Positions 28,186 through 36,901 of a stretch of 64,000 nt of DNA are shown one piece after another (the first letter of the stretch is position 1; every line of letters starts with the position of its first letter). The stretch lies in the NCBI RefSeq assembly GCF_002079305.1, contig NZ_CP015039.1, forward strand, positions 1,013,501-1,077,500, written 5' to 3'. The position numbers were made by a program, and so were the translations under genes. The notes beneath the pieces were generated by a model. The model saw only the letters and a program-made list of their open reading frames with translations, searched no databases and was not told the origin of the DNA. The DNA is from Rhodovulum sp. P5 (GTDB lineage Bacteria > Pseudomonadota > Alphaproteobacteria > Rhodobacterales > Rhodobacteraceae).

Positions 28186-31100
28186 TCAGGCGTCTTCACC
28201 CCCGGTCCGGCCCGTCGCCCGCCGGATCGTCGTGTAAAAGAGCGGCACAAACAGGATGCCAAGGATCGTGGCACTAAGCGTCCCGCCTAGCACGCCCGAG
28301 CCGATGGCATTACGCCCGCCCGACCCGGCGCCGGAACTCAGCACGAGCGGCAGAACGCCCAAAGAGAACGCCATAGAGGTCATGATGATCGGCCGGAACC
28401 GCTGGCGCGCAGCCTCCTTGATCGCTGTATAAAGCCCCTCGCCTTCCTTTTCCTGCCGGTCGCGGGCGAATTCCACGATCAGGATCGCGTTCTTTCCGGT
28501 CAGGCCGATCACCGTCAGGATCGCCACCTGAAAGAACACGCCGTTTTCAAACTGTCCCAGCCAAGCGCCAACCAGCGCCCCCAGCACCCCGATGGGCATG
28601 GCCAGCATCACCGCGAACGGAATCGCCCAGCTTTCGTAAAGCGCGGCAAGACACAGGAACACGGCGGCCAGCGACAGCGCGTAAAGCAGCGGCGCCTGAC
28701 TGCCCGACTCCCGTTCCTCCAGCGACAGGCCGGTCCATGACACGGCGTAGCCCGGGGGCAGCTGTCCGGCCAGCCGCTCGATCTCGGCCATCGCCTCGCC
28801 AGTGGAAACGCCGGTTGCGGGGCTGCCCTGCAACTGCATCGCAGGCACACCGTTATAACGGTTCAGGCCCTGCGGTCCGAACTCCCAGCTTGCGGTGGTA
28901 AAGTTGGAAAAGGGCACCAGACCGCCAGAGGCATTCCTGACCCGCCAAAGCTCGATATCCTCGGGCGTGGCCCGCGCCTCGGGCTCGCCCTGCACATAGA
29001 CGCGCTTGATCCGGCCCCGGTCGACGAAGTCGTTCACATAGCGCCCCGCCCAGGCGATGGACAGAAGGTTGCCCACATCGGAGGCCGACAGCCCCATCGC
29101 ACCGGCCGCGCGCCAATCGACATCCAGATTGAACTGTGCCGCGTCTTCCTGACCGTTGGGCCGGATGGAGGCGATCTTCTCGCTTTGGCTGGCCATCCCC
29201 AGAAGCTGATTGCGGGCGGCCAGCAATTCCTCATGCGTCTGGCCATTTCGGGCCTCCAGGTAGAAATCGAAGCCCGAGACGTTGCCCAGTTCGATCACCG
29301 AGGGCGGCACGATGGGAAACACCCGCGCATCCCGGATCTGGCTGAACGCACCGAAGGCCCGGCCGGCGATGGCCTGAACGCTCTGATCCGGTCGTTCCCG
29401 TTCCGACCAGTCCTTCAACTGGACGAAGGCGATCCCGTTGTTCTGGCCCCGGCCCGCGAAGCTGAAGCCGACCACGCCGAACATGGAATTCACGTTGGGA
29501 TCGTTTTCAAGATAGTGGTTCTCGACCTGTTTCACGACATCCAGCGTGCGTTCCGCCGTGGCCCCGGTGGGGGCCTGGATCAGCGTGAACAGGATGCCCT
29601 GATCCTCGTCCGGCAGAAAGCCCGTCGGCGTCTTGACGAACAGCCACCCCATCGCGACCGCCATCATGATATAGATCAGCCCGATCCGGAGCGGGCGCCG
29701 CACGATATAGCCGACAGACGCGCCATAGCCGCCGGTCAGTTTCTCGAACGCGATGTTGAACCAGCCGAATGGCCCCCGATGGGTGTGCACGGCATCCTTG
29801 CCGCGCAAGAGCGTGGCACAAAGCGCCGGCGTCAGCGTCAGCGCCACCAGCACCGACAACGCCATGGCCGAAACGATGGTCACCGAAAACTGCTGATAGA
29901 TGACCCCGGTGGAGCCGCCGAAAAACGCCATCGGCACGAACACAGCCGACAGAACCAGCGCGATACCGATCAGCGCCCCGGTGATCTGGCCCATGGATTT
30001 CCGCGTCGCCTCGCGCGGGGAAAGCCCCTCATCCTCCATGATGCGCTCGACGTTCTCCACCACGACGATGGCGTCATCCACCAGCAGACCGATGGCCAGC
30101 ACCATCGCCAGCATGGTCAGCGTGTTGATGGAGAAGCCAAAGGCCGCCATCACCCCGAAGGTACCCAAGAGAACGATCGGAACCGCGAGCGTCGGGATCA
30201 GCGTCGCGCGGATGTTCTGCAGGAACAGCAGCATGACAAGGAAGACCAGCAAGATCGCCTCGAACAGGGTCTTGATGACCTCCTTGATCGAGATCTCGAC
30301 GAAAGGCGTGGTGTCATAGGGAATGACGTAGTCGACGCCTTCGGGGAAGAACTGCGCGGCTTCCTCCAAACGCTCTTTCACGAGGTTTGCCGTATCAAGC
30401 GCATTTGCGCCCGGTGCCAGGCGGATCGCCATACCGGCCGCGGGTTGGCGGTTGAACCGGGCAATCGTGCCATAGCTTTCCGCCCCGATCTCGACCCGAG
30501 CGACGTCCTTCAGCAGAACCAGCCCGCCATCGGTTTCGGCGCGCAGCACGATGCCCTCGAAATCCTCGGGCGTGGACAGCAGCGACTGCGCGGTGATCGT
30601 GGCGTTCAACTGCTGGCCTTCAGGCGCGGGCAGTGCGCCGAAAGACCCCGCCGAGATCTGGGCGTTTTCCGCCGAGACGGCAGAGACCACGTCAGAGGGC
30701 GTCAGTTCATAGGCCGCAAGTTTCGACGGGTCCAGCCAGATGCGCATGGCATATTGCGCGCCGAAGACCTGCACCTCGCCCACGCCCTCGATCCGTGAGA
30801 ACGGGTCGACGAGGTTTGTTACCATGTAGTCGGACAAATCCACCTGTTCCAGCGCACCATCGGTGGAGATCAGACCGATCACCATCAGGAACCCGGCAGA
30901 CGATTTGCGCACCGTCACCCCCTGCCGCTGCACTGTTTCCGGCAGCAGACTTGTGGCCTGTGACAGCTTGTTCTGCACCTGCACCTGCGCAATGTCGGGG
31001 TCGGTCCCGGTCTCGAAGGTCAGGGTGATCTCTGCCTGCCCCTGCGAGGTCGAGGAAGACGAGAAGTAGCGCAACCCGTCCAGCCCGGTCATCTGCTGTT

Positions 31101-31296
31101 CGACGACCTGCGTGACCGTGTTGGCGACGGTCTCAGCCGAGGCACCGGGATAGCTCGCCGACACCGTGACCGAGGGCGGCGCGATCTGCGGATATTGCGC
31201 GACCGGCAGGCTGAAGATCGACAACAGCCCCACCCCCATGATCAGGATCGCGATAACCCAGGCGAAGACCGGGCGGTCGATGAAGAAACGGGCCAT
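28186..31296 (-). CDS. RND efflux transporter, hydrophobe/amphiphile exporter family
   Basis: Encodes 1036 residues, the AcrB/MexB length, with the family N-terminus [15 protein letters not shown]. Twelve membrane helices and two large periplasmic loops are expected; the proton-relay region is seen in [18 protein letters not shown] with its paired Asp. It pumps drugs, bile-like compounds or solvents across the envelope together with the adaptor encoded 19 bp upstream. No outer-membrane channel gene lies beside it, so a TolC-like protein encoded elsewhere is needed. Confidence 0.96.
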   Translation of the reverse strand: MARFFIDRPVFAWVIAILIMGVGLLSIFSLPVAQYPQIAPPSVTVSASYPGASAETVANTVTQVVEQQMTGLDGLRYFSSSSTSQGQAEITLTFETGTDPDIAQVQVQNKLSQATSLLPETVQRQGVTVRKSSAGFLMVIGLISTDGALEQVDLSDYMVTNLVDPFSRIEGVGEVQVFGAQYAMRIWLDPSKLAAYELTPSDVVSAVSAENAQISAGSFGALPAPEGQQLNATITAQSLLSTPEDFEGIVLRAETDGGLVLLKDVARVEIGAESYGTIARFNRQPAAGMAIRLAPGANALDTANLVKERLEEAAQFFPEGVDYVIPYDTTPFVEISIKEVIKTLFEAILLVFLVMLLFLQNIRATLIPTLAVPIVLLGTFGVMAAFGFSINTLTMLAMVLAIGLLVDDAIVVVENVERIMEDEGLSPREATRKSMGQITGALIGIALVLSAVFVPMAFFGGSTGVIYQQFSVTIVSAMALSVLVALTLTPALCATLLRGKDAVHTHRGPFGWFNIAFEKLTGGYGASVGYIVRRPLRIGLIYIMMAVAMGWLFVKTPTGFLPDEDQGILFTLIQAPTGATAERTLDVVKQVENHYLENDPNVNSMFGVVGFSFAGRGQNNGIAFVQLKDWSERERPDQSVQAIAGRAFGAFSQIRDARVFPIVPPSVIELGNVSGFDFYLEARNGQTHEELLAARNQLLGMASQSEKIASIRPNGQEDAAQFNLDVDWRAAGAMGLSASDVGNLLSIAWAGRYVNDFVDRGRIKRVYVQGEPEARATPEDIELWRVRNASGGLVPFSNFTTASWEFGPQGLNRYNGVPAMQLQGSPATGVSTGEAMAEIERLAGQLPPGYAVSWTGLSLEERESGSQAPLLYALSLAAVFLCLAALYESWAIPFAVMLAMPIGVLGALVGAWLGQFENGVFFQVAILTVIGLTGKNAILIVEFARDRQEKEGEGLYTAIKEAARQRFRPIIMTSMAFSLGVLPLVLSSGAGSGGRNAIGSGVLGGTLSATILGILFVPLFYTTIRRATGRTGGEDA

Positions 31297-31315
31297 GTCG
31301 GGCGCTCCTGCGGGT

Positions 31316-32464
31316 TCAGTTCTGCGGCTGGGGGTCTTGGCGTTCTTCGGGCGTCACGGTCGCCCCGGCGGCGATCTTCTGGAAACCCGCCACGACCACG
31401 CGGTCGCCATCGGCGACACCACCGGTGACGATCCAGACATTGCCGCGGTCGCGCTCCACGTCCAGCACGCGCGCTTCCACCTTGTTTTCCGCGGTGACCA
31501 CCATCACGGTCGGACGGCCGCGCCGGTCACGGCTGACGGCCTCCTGCGGGACGAGAAAGGCGTTTTCGACCATGCCGGTGGGCAGGTCCACCTGAACATA
31601 CATGCCCGGCAAGAGCAGCGTGTCGGGGTTGGGAAATTCCATCCGCAGGACCACAACGCCGGTCTGTTCATCGACATGGGGTTCGGCCGCAGTCAGCGTG
31701 CCGGTCATGTCATACCCGCCGCCGTCGGGCAGGCGCAGGGTCACCGTCGGGTCGACCCGTTCCAGATCGGTCGCCAGATGCCCGCGCCGCCAGCGCACGA
31801 TCTCTGCCGCCGACATGGTGACATCCACATAAACCGGATCAAGCGTCCGGATCACCGCCAGCGGATCGGACTGCCCCGCCGTCACCAGCGCCCCGGCCGA
31901 GGTCAGAGAGCGGCCGACCGTCCCAGACAGCGGCGCCTTGATCGTTGTGCGTTCATTGTCGATCTGCGCGGCCAGAAGCTGTGCCTCGGCCACCTTCAGC
32001 GCCGCCGCGGCACTGTCGCGTGCGGCAACGGCATCGTCCACGTTCTGCTCGCTGGTAACATTGCGCTGCAGCAGTTCCTGCAGGCGCCGCGCCTCTTTCT
32101 CAGCCGCCTTCAGCGCGGCCTCGGCCTGCGTCACGGCGGCCTCGGCCGCAGCGACCTGCGCCTCATAGCTGGCCGCATCGATGCGGTAGAGCGGCTCCCC
32201 AAGCTCCACCACGGCGCCTTCCTTGAACAGCCGTTCGGTGATGATGCCGGCGACCTGCGGCCGAACCTCTGCCACGCCGGAGGCCACAACGCGGCCCGGC
32301 AGTGTCGAGGTCAGCGTCACATCCTGCGCCTGAAGCGTGACCACCGTCACGGCTGTGGGCGGTCGCCCCCCCTGCCCGCCGGGGGCCTGGGCTTGGGCGA
32401 CGGGCGCAAAGGCCAGCGACGCGGCGCAGAAGAGCGGGAGCAAACGGCGAAGGGCAAGGCGCAT
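31316..32464 (-). CDS. RND periplasmic adaptor subunit
   Basis: Encodes 382 residues of the membrane-fusion (AcrA/MexA) family. Signal peptide [20 protein letters not shown], lipoyl-like halves ([21 protein letters not shown] and [16 protein letters not shown]), a central alpha-helical hairpin rich in Ala/Glu, and beta-barrel and membrane-proximal domains are in the usual order. No lipobox Cys is seen, so it is probably a soluble or membrane-associated adaptor. The start at 32464 gives the signal peptide; an upstream ATG at 32494 would add ten residues. It is transcribed divergently from a TetR gene with operator candidates between. Confidence 0.95.
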   Translation of the reverse strand: MRLALRRLLPLFCAASLAFAPVAQAQAPGGQGGRPPTAVTVVTLQAQDVTLTSTLPGRVVASGVAEVRPQVAGIITERLFKEGAVVELGEPLYRIDAASYEAQVAAAEAAVTQAEAALKAAEKEARRLQELLQRNVTSEQNVDDAVAARDSAAAALKVAEAQLLAAQIDNERTTIKAPLSGTVGRSLTSAGALVTAGQSDPLAVIRTLDPVYVDVTMSAAEIVRWRRGHLATDLERVDPTVTLRLPDGGGYDMTGTLTAAEPHVDEQTGVVVLRMEFPNPDTLLLPGMYVQVDLPTGMVENAFLVPQEAVSRDRRGRPTVMVVTAENKVEARVLDVERDRGNVWIVTGGVADGDRVVVAGFQKIAAGATVTPEERQDPQPQN

Positions 32465-32517
32465 GGGGGAAGGACCTGTCGGATGGTGAAGCATGGGAGG
32501 AAAGCGCGGGACAATTT

Positions 32518-32537
32518 ACAAAACCCGTGAGTTTTGT
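32518..32537. promoter_or_regulatory. Inverted-repeat operator candidate 1 (TetR type)
   Basis: ACAAAAC (32518-32524), six bases, GTTTTGT (32531-32537) form a perfect inverted repeat in the AT-rich part of the efflux/TetR intergenic region. Size and position fit a TetR-family operator controlling both directions. Confidence 0.55.
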
Positions 32538-32556
32538 TATTCGCAAATCTTCCGCC

Positions 32557-32578
32557 GCGCAAGTCGCAATTCTTGCGC
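32557..32578. promoter_or_regulatory. Inverted-repeat operator candidate 2
   Basis: GCGCAAG (32557-32563), eight bases, CTTGCGC (32572-32578). Lies 35 bp before the TetR start and could be a second operator or a half of a larger regulatory region. Confidence 0.4.
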
Positions 32579-32612
32579 AGTGTTCTGTGACCCCCTGAAC
32601 AGAAGGCCCGCC

Positions 32613-33274
32613 ATGGACAACGCACCAGGCGAAGCAGCGCCGCGCCGGGGCCGCCCCCGAAGATGGCCCCCGAAGACCGTGAAGCCATGATCCTGGACGC
32701 GGCCGAACGGGTACTGCTGACAAAAGGCCTGCCCGGCACCACGATGGCCGCGGTCGCACGAGAGGCCGGGATGTCCAAGCGCACGCTCTATTCCGTCTTC
32801 GACGGGCGTATCGCGCTGTTTTCCGCGCTTGTGCGGCGGGTGCGGGCGATGGTCGTGGCCCCGTTGGAGCCGGCCCAGCACTCCCTGCCCCTGCGCCCGC
32901 GCCTGCGTCTGCTGCTGGCACCGGACCGGCGGCCCGCGGCGGGGTCGGCCGCGCTGGAAATCCTGCGCGTCGCCGTGGCCGAGGCACCCCGCCATCCCGA
33001 CCTGGCCACCAGCGTTCTGGAGGAAGGCCCGCGCGCCATTCACCGTCTGATTCGCAACGAACTCGACCGCGGTGTGGCGGATGGTGAAATCGCGCTGGAC
33101 GACACCGGGGCCGCGGCGGCCTTGCTGGCCGACATGGCGCTGCGCTGCCCGCTGGAAAAGCTCCTGTCTCCCGAACCGCCCAATGACGATCCCGAGGCGA
33201 TGCGCGCCCGGGTCGACAAGGCTATCGACGTTTTCCTTGGCGGGATCGGCGCATACACGCCACGGGTGGACTGA
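32613..33274 (+). CDS. TetR family transcriptional regulator, N-terminus frameshifted as read
   Basis: The HTH is clear (GTTMAAVAREAGMSKRTLYSVF) and the C-terminal ligand domain is complete, so this is the likely repressor of the divergent RND pump. The best start, ATG 32613 with AGAAGG six bases upstream, gives MDNAPGEAAPRRGRP and then leaves frame. The HTH frame begins at or before ATG 32663. One extra C in the C5 run at 32654-32658 would give RRGRPPKMAPED, the leader typical of TetR proteins. If translation instead begins at 32663 (203 residues) the HTH is still whole, but that ATG lacks a ribosome site. A consensus indel is the simplest explanation. Confidence 0.85.
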
Positions 33275-33366
33275 AGCGACAGCGCAATCACGGCATGCTG
33301 CGTCGATTCCGCTCTGGATCGCGGCCAATACCGCTATAGTTGACCAAGAATCCCATTCGGACACGT

Positions 33367-34608
33367 ATGACGATGCGCCCCCAGACAAGCCACGATATCG
33401 GACGGTTCGACAAATCCTTCCTGATCCACATGATCAAGGATTTCTTCCTTGTTCTCGTGGCCGTGACGATCCTCGAATTCGGTCTCAAGGCGGCGCTGGT
33501 CTACTACAAGTTCAAGGTCGATGGCGAACGGCAGGCCGCAGTCGTGGCCGAGGATCTGGCCGAGAACGTCCGCGCGATCATGAGAAACGAGGGCGGACCG
33601 GTCGCCGCGCGCACGATGTATCCGATCTTGGACCGCAACTGGGACGACCTCGGCTACAAGGTCGCGATCGAACCGTCGGATGTCACGATACGCTCGATCG
33701 AGCAGGGCTTCGGCTTCGTGCCGGAAGGCATCCCTGCGGCTTGGCCCGACGGGCATTACCGCGAAGCCACCGTTCGTATCGAGGCCGAGACGTTCTGCCT
33801 GACCTGCCATAGCGAGGCGAATGTCGGCGATGTGCTGGGCCAGGTGCGGGTACGTAACTATCTGGACCGCGATTTCGCCTTGTGGTTCGAGGAGATCACC
33901 TTTTCTGCCGGTCTGGCGGTGGGCAAGATCGTCCTGCACTCGATCCTGCTGTTTTTGATCCTGCGCGCCCGGATGGAGCCGCTCTTGCGGCTGCGGTCAG
34001 TCGTGTCGAACCTCGCCCGCGCCTTCGGCAGCCTGACCGAACGGGCAGAGGTGCGCACCGCCGACGAATTCGGCGCCCTCGCCCATGACCTGAACCTGTT
34101 TCTCGACCGGATCAACCGGCTGATCGACGAGCTTGATCACGTGCTGCGCCGGGTGGTGGCCGTCAACGACGATATCGTCAAGCTGCAGGGCGACTTGCGC
34201 GGCCGGATCGACGGTGTCGTCTCTGGCACCCGGCAGTTGGAGCGCGATGCGATGCTGCGCGCCAAGCGGGAACCCTTGTTGTCGGAAGAGTGGTTCGACG
34301 CGGTGCGCGCCAGCGTGGCGGAACTGGATACGCGGCTGGCCGAGGTCGGCCATCAACCTCAGGCCGGTGAACTTCTGGAAAACTTGCGCGCCGTCATCGG
34401 CAATGCGGATGCGCAGATCAAGACAAGCGAGGCGCTGTTCGAAGGTCTTGCCGCCCTGGGCGATGAAACCGAGGCGTTGAAAGGCGCAATGGCAGAAATG
34501 GCCCGGATGGAAGAGCGCCTGAAATCGATCATGGAAAGCGGCGGCATGCTGGTGCGGCGCCTGCGGCCCGATCTTGTCGATCAGAACACGCCGTCGGGGG
34601 CGCGATAG
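33367..34608 (+). CDS. Membrane HAMP-domain protein with periplasmic c-type heme motif
   Basis: Encodes 413 residues. Membrane helices at about 24-47 and 178-199 enclose a periplasmic domain of about 130 residues that ends with a CXXCH heme-c motif (C144-L-T-C147-H148). After helix 2 come a HAMP-like linker (about 200-255) and a long helical coiled-coil-like region to the C-terminus. No histidine kinase, methyl-accepting or cyclase domain is visible, so it would need a partner to give an output. The architecture resembles heme-sensing receptors with a DUF3365/Tll0287-like domain; the assignment is inference. Start chosen at the first ATG; no strong ribosome site is seen and TTG 33340 is possible. 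Confidence 0.8.
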   Translation: MTMRPQTSHDIGRFDKSFLIHMIKDFFLVLVAVTILEFGLKAALVYYKFKVDGERQAAVVAEDLAENVRAIMRNEGGPVAARTMYPILDRNWDDLGYKVAIEPSDVTIRSIEQGFGFVPEGIPAAWPDGHYREATVRIEAETFCLTCHSEANVGDVLGQVRVRNYLDRDFALWFEEITFSAGLAVGKIVLHSILLFLILRARMEPLLRLRSVVSNLARAFGSLTERAEVRTADEFGALAHDLNLFLDRINRLIDELDHVLRRVVAVNDDIVKLQGDLRGRIDGVVSGTRQLERDAMLRAKREPLLSEEWFDAVRASVAELDTRLAEVGHQPQAGELLENLRAVIGNADAQIKTSEALFEGLAALGDETEALKGAMAEMARMEERLKSIMESGGMLVRRLRPDLVDQNTPSGAR

Positions 34609-34648
34609 GCCACGACAGCGCCTGCGCGCCTTGTCGCGAACGGCAAAA

Positions 34649-34678
34649 GGCCCGGCACAGGCAACAGCCGGCCGGGCC
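34649..34678 (-). terminator. Intrinsic terminator of the small membrane protein gene
   Basis: GGCCCGGC (34649-34656) and GCCGGGCC (34671-34678) pair around a 14-base loop. In the minus direction TTTT follows the stem. It also lies after the convergent heme/HAMP gene and may serve both. Confidence 0.7.
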
Positions 34679-34698
34679 CTTCAAACACAGCTCTGCAT

Positions 34699-34851
34699 TT
34701 ACTTCTGGGTGAAGACCTGCCCCGGCACGATCTGACCGGCGGTCGTCCGAAGAACCTTGCGTTCCTGGTCCGCCCCGGGATGCACCAGAATTGCCAGAAC
34801 CGCTGCAACCAGGCCGGACACGCCCAGCAGCTCAAATCTCAGAAATTTCAT
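34699..34851 (-). CDS. Small single-helix membrane protein
   Basis: Encodes 50 residues. One N-terminal hydrophobic helix (about 5-22, FELLGVSGLVAAVLAILV) precedes a polar tail ending GQIVPGQVFTQK. GAGG lies eight bases before the ATG at 34851, and a terminator follows. No family was recognised. It may be a periplasmic-facing peptide anchored in the inner membrane. Confidence 0.6.
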   Translation of the reverse strand: MKFLRFELLGVSGLVAAVLAILVHPGADQERKVLRTTAGQIVPGQVFTQK

Positions 34852-34959
34852 CTGCTCTGCCTCATCATTCTCAGGATGATTTATCGACGCACTGTCGCAC
34901 CGGAAGAGGTAGGTATCAATTGTGGTGCAAGAAAGGAGCAAAAGCGTTGCCTTTGCGCC

Positions 34960-35877
34960 TCAGGCCCCGCGCAGCGCCCGTTGCAGCTTGACCGGCTCGC
35001 TCCGGGCCAGTCGGATGAAATGCGCGATATAGGGCTTTCCGGCGTCCTCTGTGCGTGTCGCGGCATAGATGCGGCGCGTCAGCCCCCCTTCGGTCAGGCG
35101 ACGCACTGCGAAATCCCGGTCGTTGCGAACCTCGCGCACCACCCAGTCGGGCAGCACGGTCACCCCGCGGCCAGAGGCCACCAGCATCAGGATCACCGCG
35201 GTCAGTTCTACCGGGCGCACGCTTTGCGGCTCTACCCGCGCAGGGTTCAGAAGCCCCGTGAAGACATCAAGCCGCGCACGGTCCACCGGATAGGTGATCA
35301 GAACCTGATCCGCGAAATCCGCGGCCTCTATGACCGATTTGGCCGCCAAGGGGTGCGAAGCGGCGCAGACGAACACCGGCTCATAGTCGAAAAGCGGTGC
35401 AAATCCGATCCCCTCGATCTCTTCTGGGTCGGAGGAAATCACGACATCCACATCTTCTCGGGACAGCGCGGGCAATGCCTCGAACGACAGGCCCGGCCGG
35501 ATATCCACGTCGATTTCGGGCCATGCCTTGCGGAACACCTCCAAGAGCGGCAACAGCCAGTCATAGCAGGCATGGCATTCCAGCGTCAGGTGCATCCGCC
35601 CCGACCTTCCGGATTTCATCCCCTCGATCTCTCCTTCCAGCGCGGCAATCTCGGGCAGTACACGCTCGGCCGTTCGAAGCAGCTTCAGCCCCGCGGGCGA
35701 CAGCCGCAAGGGCTTGGTCCGGCGCACGAAAAGCTCCATCCCCACCTGTTCTTCCAGCCCCTTGACCTGATGGGACAGCGCCGATTGCGTGATGTTCAAA
35801 CGCTCGGCTGCACGGGCCAGACCGCCGTGATCATGGATCGCCTTGATGGTGCGCAGATGGCGGAGTTCGAGGTGCAT
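34960..35877 (-). CDS. metR: LysR-type regulator, MetR
   Basis: Encodes 305 residues with the LysR N-terminal winged HTH (RHLRTIKAIHDHGGLARAAERLNITQSALSHQVKGLEEQVG) and a type 2 periplasmic-binding-like effector domain. The E. coli orthologue activates methionine genes with homocysteine as co-regulator. It is divergent from metF, 103 bp away, the typical MetR arrangement, and the start at 35877 gives the standard MHLELRHLRT opening. Identification as MetR rests on similarity plus the metF neighbour. Confidence 0.92.
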   Translation of the reverse strand: MHLELRHLRTIKAIHDHGGLARAAERLNITQSALSHQVKGLEEQVGMELFVRRTKPLRLSPAGLKLLRTAERVLPEIAALEGEIEGMKSGRSGRMHLTLECHACYDWLLPLLEVFRKAWPEIDVDIRPGLSFEALPALSREDVDVVISSDPEEIEGIGFAPLFDYEPVFVCAASHPLAAKSVIEAADFADQVLITYPVDRARLDVFTGLLNPARVEPQSVRPVELTAVILMLVASGRGVTVLPDWVVREVRNDRDFAVRRLTEGGLTRRIYAATRTEDAGKPYIAHFIRLARSEPVKLQRALRGA

Positions 35878-35888
35878 CTTGTTACAAT

Positions 35889-35916
35889 ACTCATATAGAT
35901 GATGAGAACTATGAGT
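35889..35916. promoter_or_regulatory. Inverted repeats between metR and metF
   Basis: ACTCATA (35889-35895) and TATGAGT (35910-35916) are exact reverse complements. A tighter pair, CTCAT (35890-35894) and ATGAG (35902-35906) with a seven-base gap, is nested within. LysR-type regulators bind such dyads in shared promoter regions, so this is the likely MetR site, also poised for autoregulation. Confidence 0.55.
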
Positions 35917-35980
35917 TTGTTTCACAGACGGGTCTATGCGACAAGCTCTGGAAATGCCGAATCCGTCCGGAGAGCCTGCC

Positions 35981-36850
35981 ATGTCTGCCCCCCGCGTATC
36001 TTTCGAATTCTTCCCGCCGAAATCCATCGAGGCGAGCTTCAACCTGTGGGACGCCGTGCGCGGCCTTGCTCCGCTCAAGCCGGAATTCGTCTCGGTCACC
36101 TACGGGGCCGGCGGCACGACGCGCAAGCTGACCCATGACGCGGTGGAGACCATCCACAAGCATTACGGGCTGAACGTGGCCGCGCATCTGACCTGCGTGG
36201 AGGCAAGCCGGGCCGAGACGATGGAGATCGTGGAGTCTTATGCCGAGGTCGGTGTAACCGAGATCGTGGCGCTGCGCGGCGACCCGCCCAAGGGGGAAGG
36301 CAAGTTCACCCCCCATGCCGAGGGGTTCCAGTCGTCCTGCGAACTGGTGGCCGCCTTGGCCGAGACCGGCAAGTTCAAGATCCGCGTCGGCGCCTATCCC
36401 GATCCGCACCCGGAATCGAAGGGGGCGGGCGACGATGTCCGCTGGCTGAAGAAGAAGTTCGAGGCCGGAGCGCATTCCGCCATCACCCAGTTCTTCTTCG
36501 AGGCCGATACCTTCTTCCGCTTCCGCGACGCCTGCGAGAAGGAAGGGATCGACGGATCGAAAATCATCCCCGGCATCCTGCCGATCGAGAAATGGGGCGG
36601 TGTGCGGAAATTCGCGAAGAACTGCGGCGCCCATGTCCCCGCCTGGGTGGACGAGGCGTTCGAGAAGGCGATCCGCGACGACCGCGAGGGTCTTTTGGGC
36701 AAGGCGATGGCGACGGAGCTTTGCACCGAACTGATGAAGGGTGGCGTGGAGGATTTCCACTTCTACACCCTGAACAAGTCCTACCTGACGCGCGACATCT
36801 GCCACGCTCTGGGCGTACAGTCCGCCGCGCAGTTAGAGGAAGTGGCCTGA
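35981..36850 (+). CDS. metF: Methylenetetrahydrofolate reductase
   Basis: Encodes 289 residues. MetF reduces 5,10-methylene-THF to 5-methyl-THF using FAD and NADH, supplying the methyl group for methionine. Features: VSFEFFPPKS at the N-terminus, VTYGAGGTTR, ALRGDPP and ITQFFFEADTFFRF, all typical. The start at 35981 follows GGAG and gives the family N-terminus; an ATG at 35954 would add nine residues. Divergent from metR. Confidence 0.96.
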   Translation: MSAPRVSFEFFPPKSIEASFNLWDAVRGLAPLKPEFVSVTYGAGGTTRKLTHDAVETIHKHYGLNVAAHLTCVEASRAETMEIVESYAEVGVTEIVALRGDPPKGEGKFTPHAEGFQSSCELVAALAETGKFKIRVGAYPDPHPESKGAGDDVRWLKKKFEAGAHSAITQFFFEADTFFRFRDACEKEGIDGSKIIPGILPIEKWGGVRKFAKNCGAHVPAWVDEAFEKAIRDDREGLLGKAMATELCTELMKGGVEDFHFYTLNKSYLTRDICHALGVQSAAQLEEVA

Positions 36851-36894
36851 AAGCCACTTGATCGGTGAGATGCGCCCGCCTGGGCGGGCGTCTC
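36840..36894 (+). terminator. Two hairpins at the end of metF
   Basis: AAGTGGC/GCCACTT (36840-36859) covers the metF stop; CGCCCGC/GCGGGCG with flanking GAGA/TCTC (36867-36894) follows. Together they form a probable terminator between metF and the convergent molybdenum hydroxylase gene, though neither is followed by a T run. Confidence 0.55.
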
Positions 36895-36901
36895 ATCCTG
36901 C

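Noticed and set aside
29185..30798. Long plus-strand open frame opposite the RND pump
   Set aside because: Shadow frame with Arg/His/Asp-rich low-complexity composition and no family resemblance.
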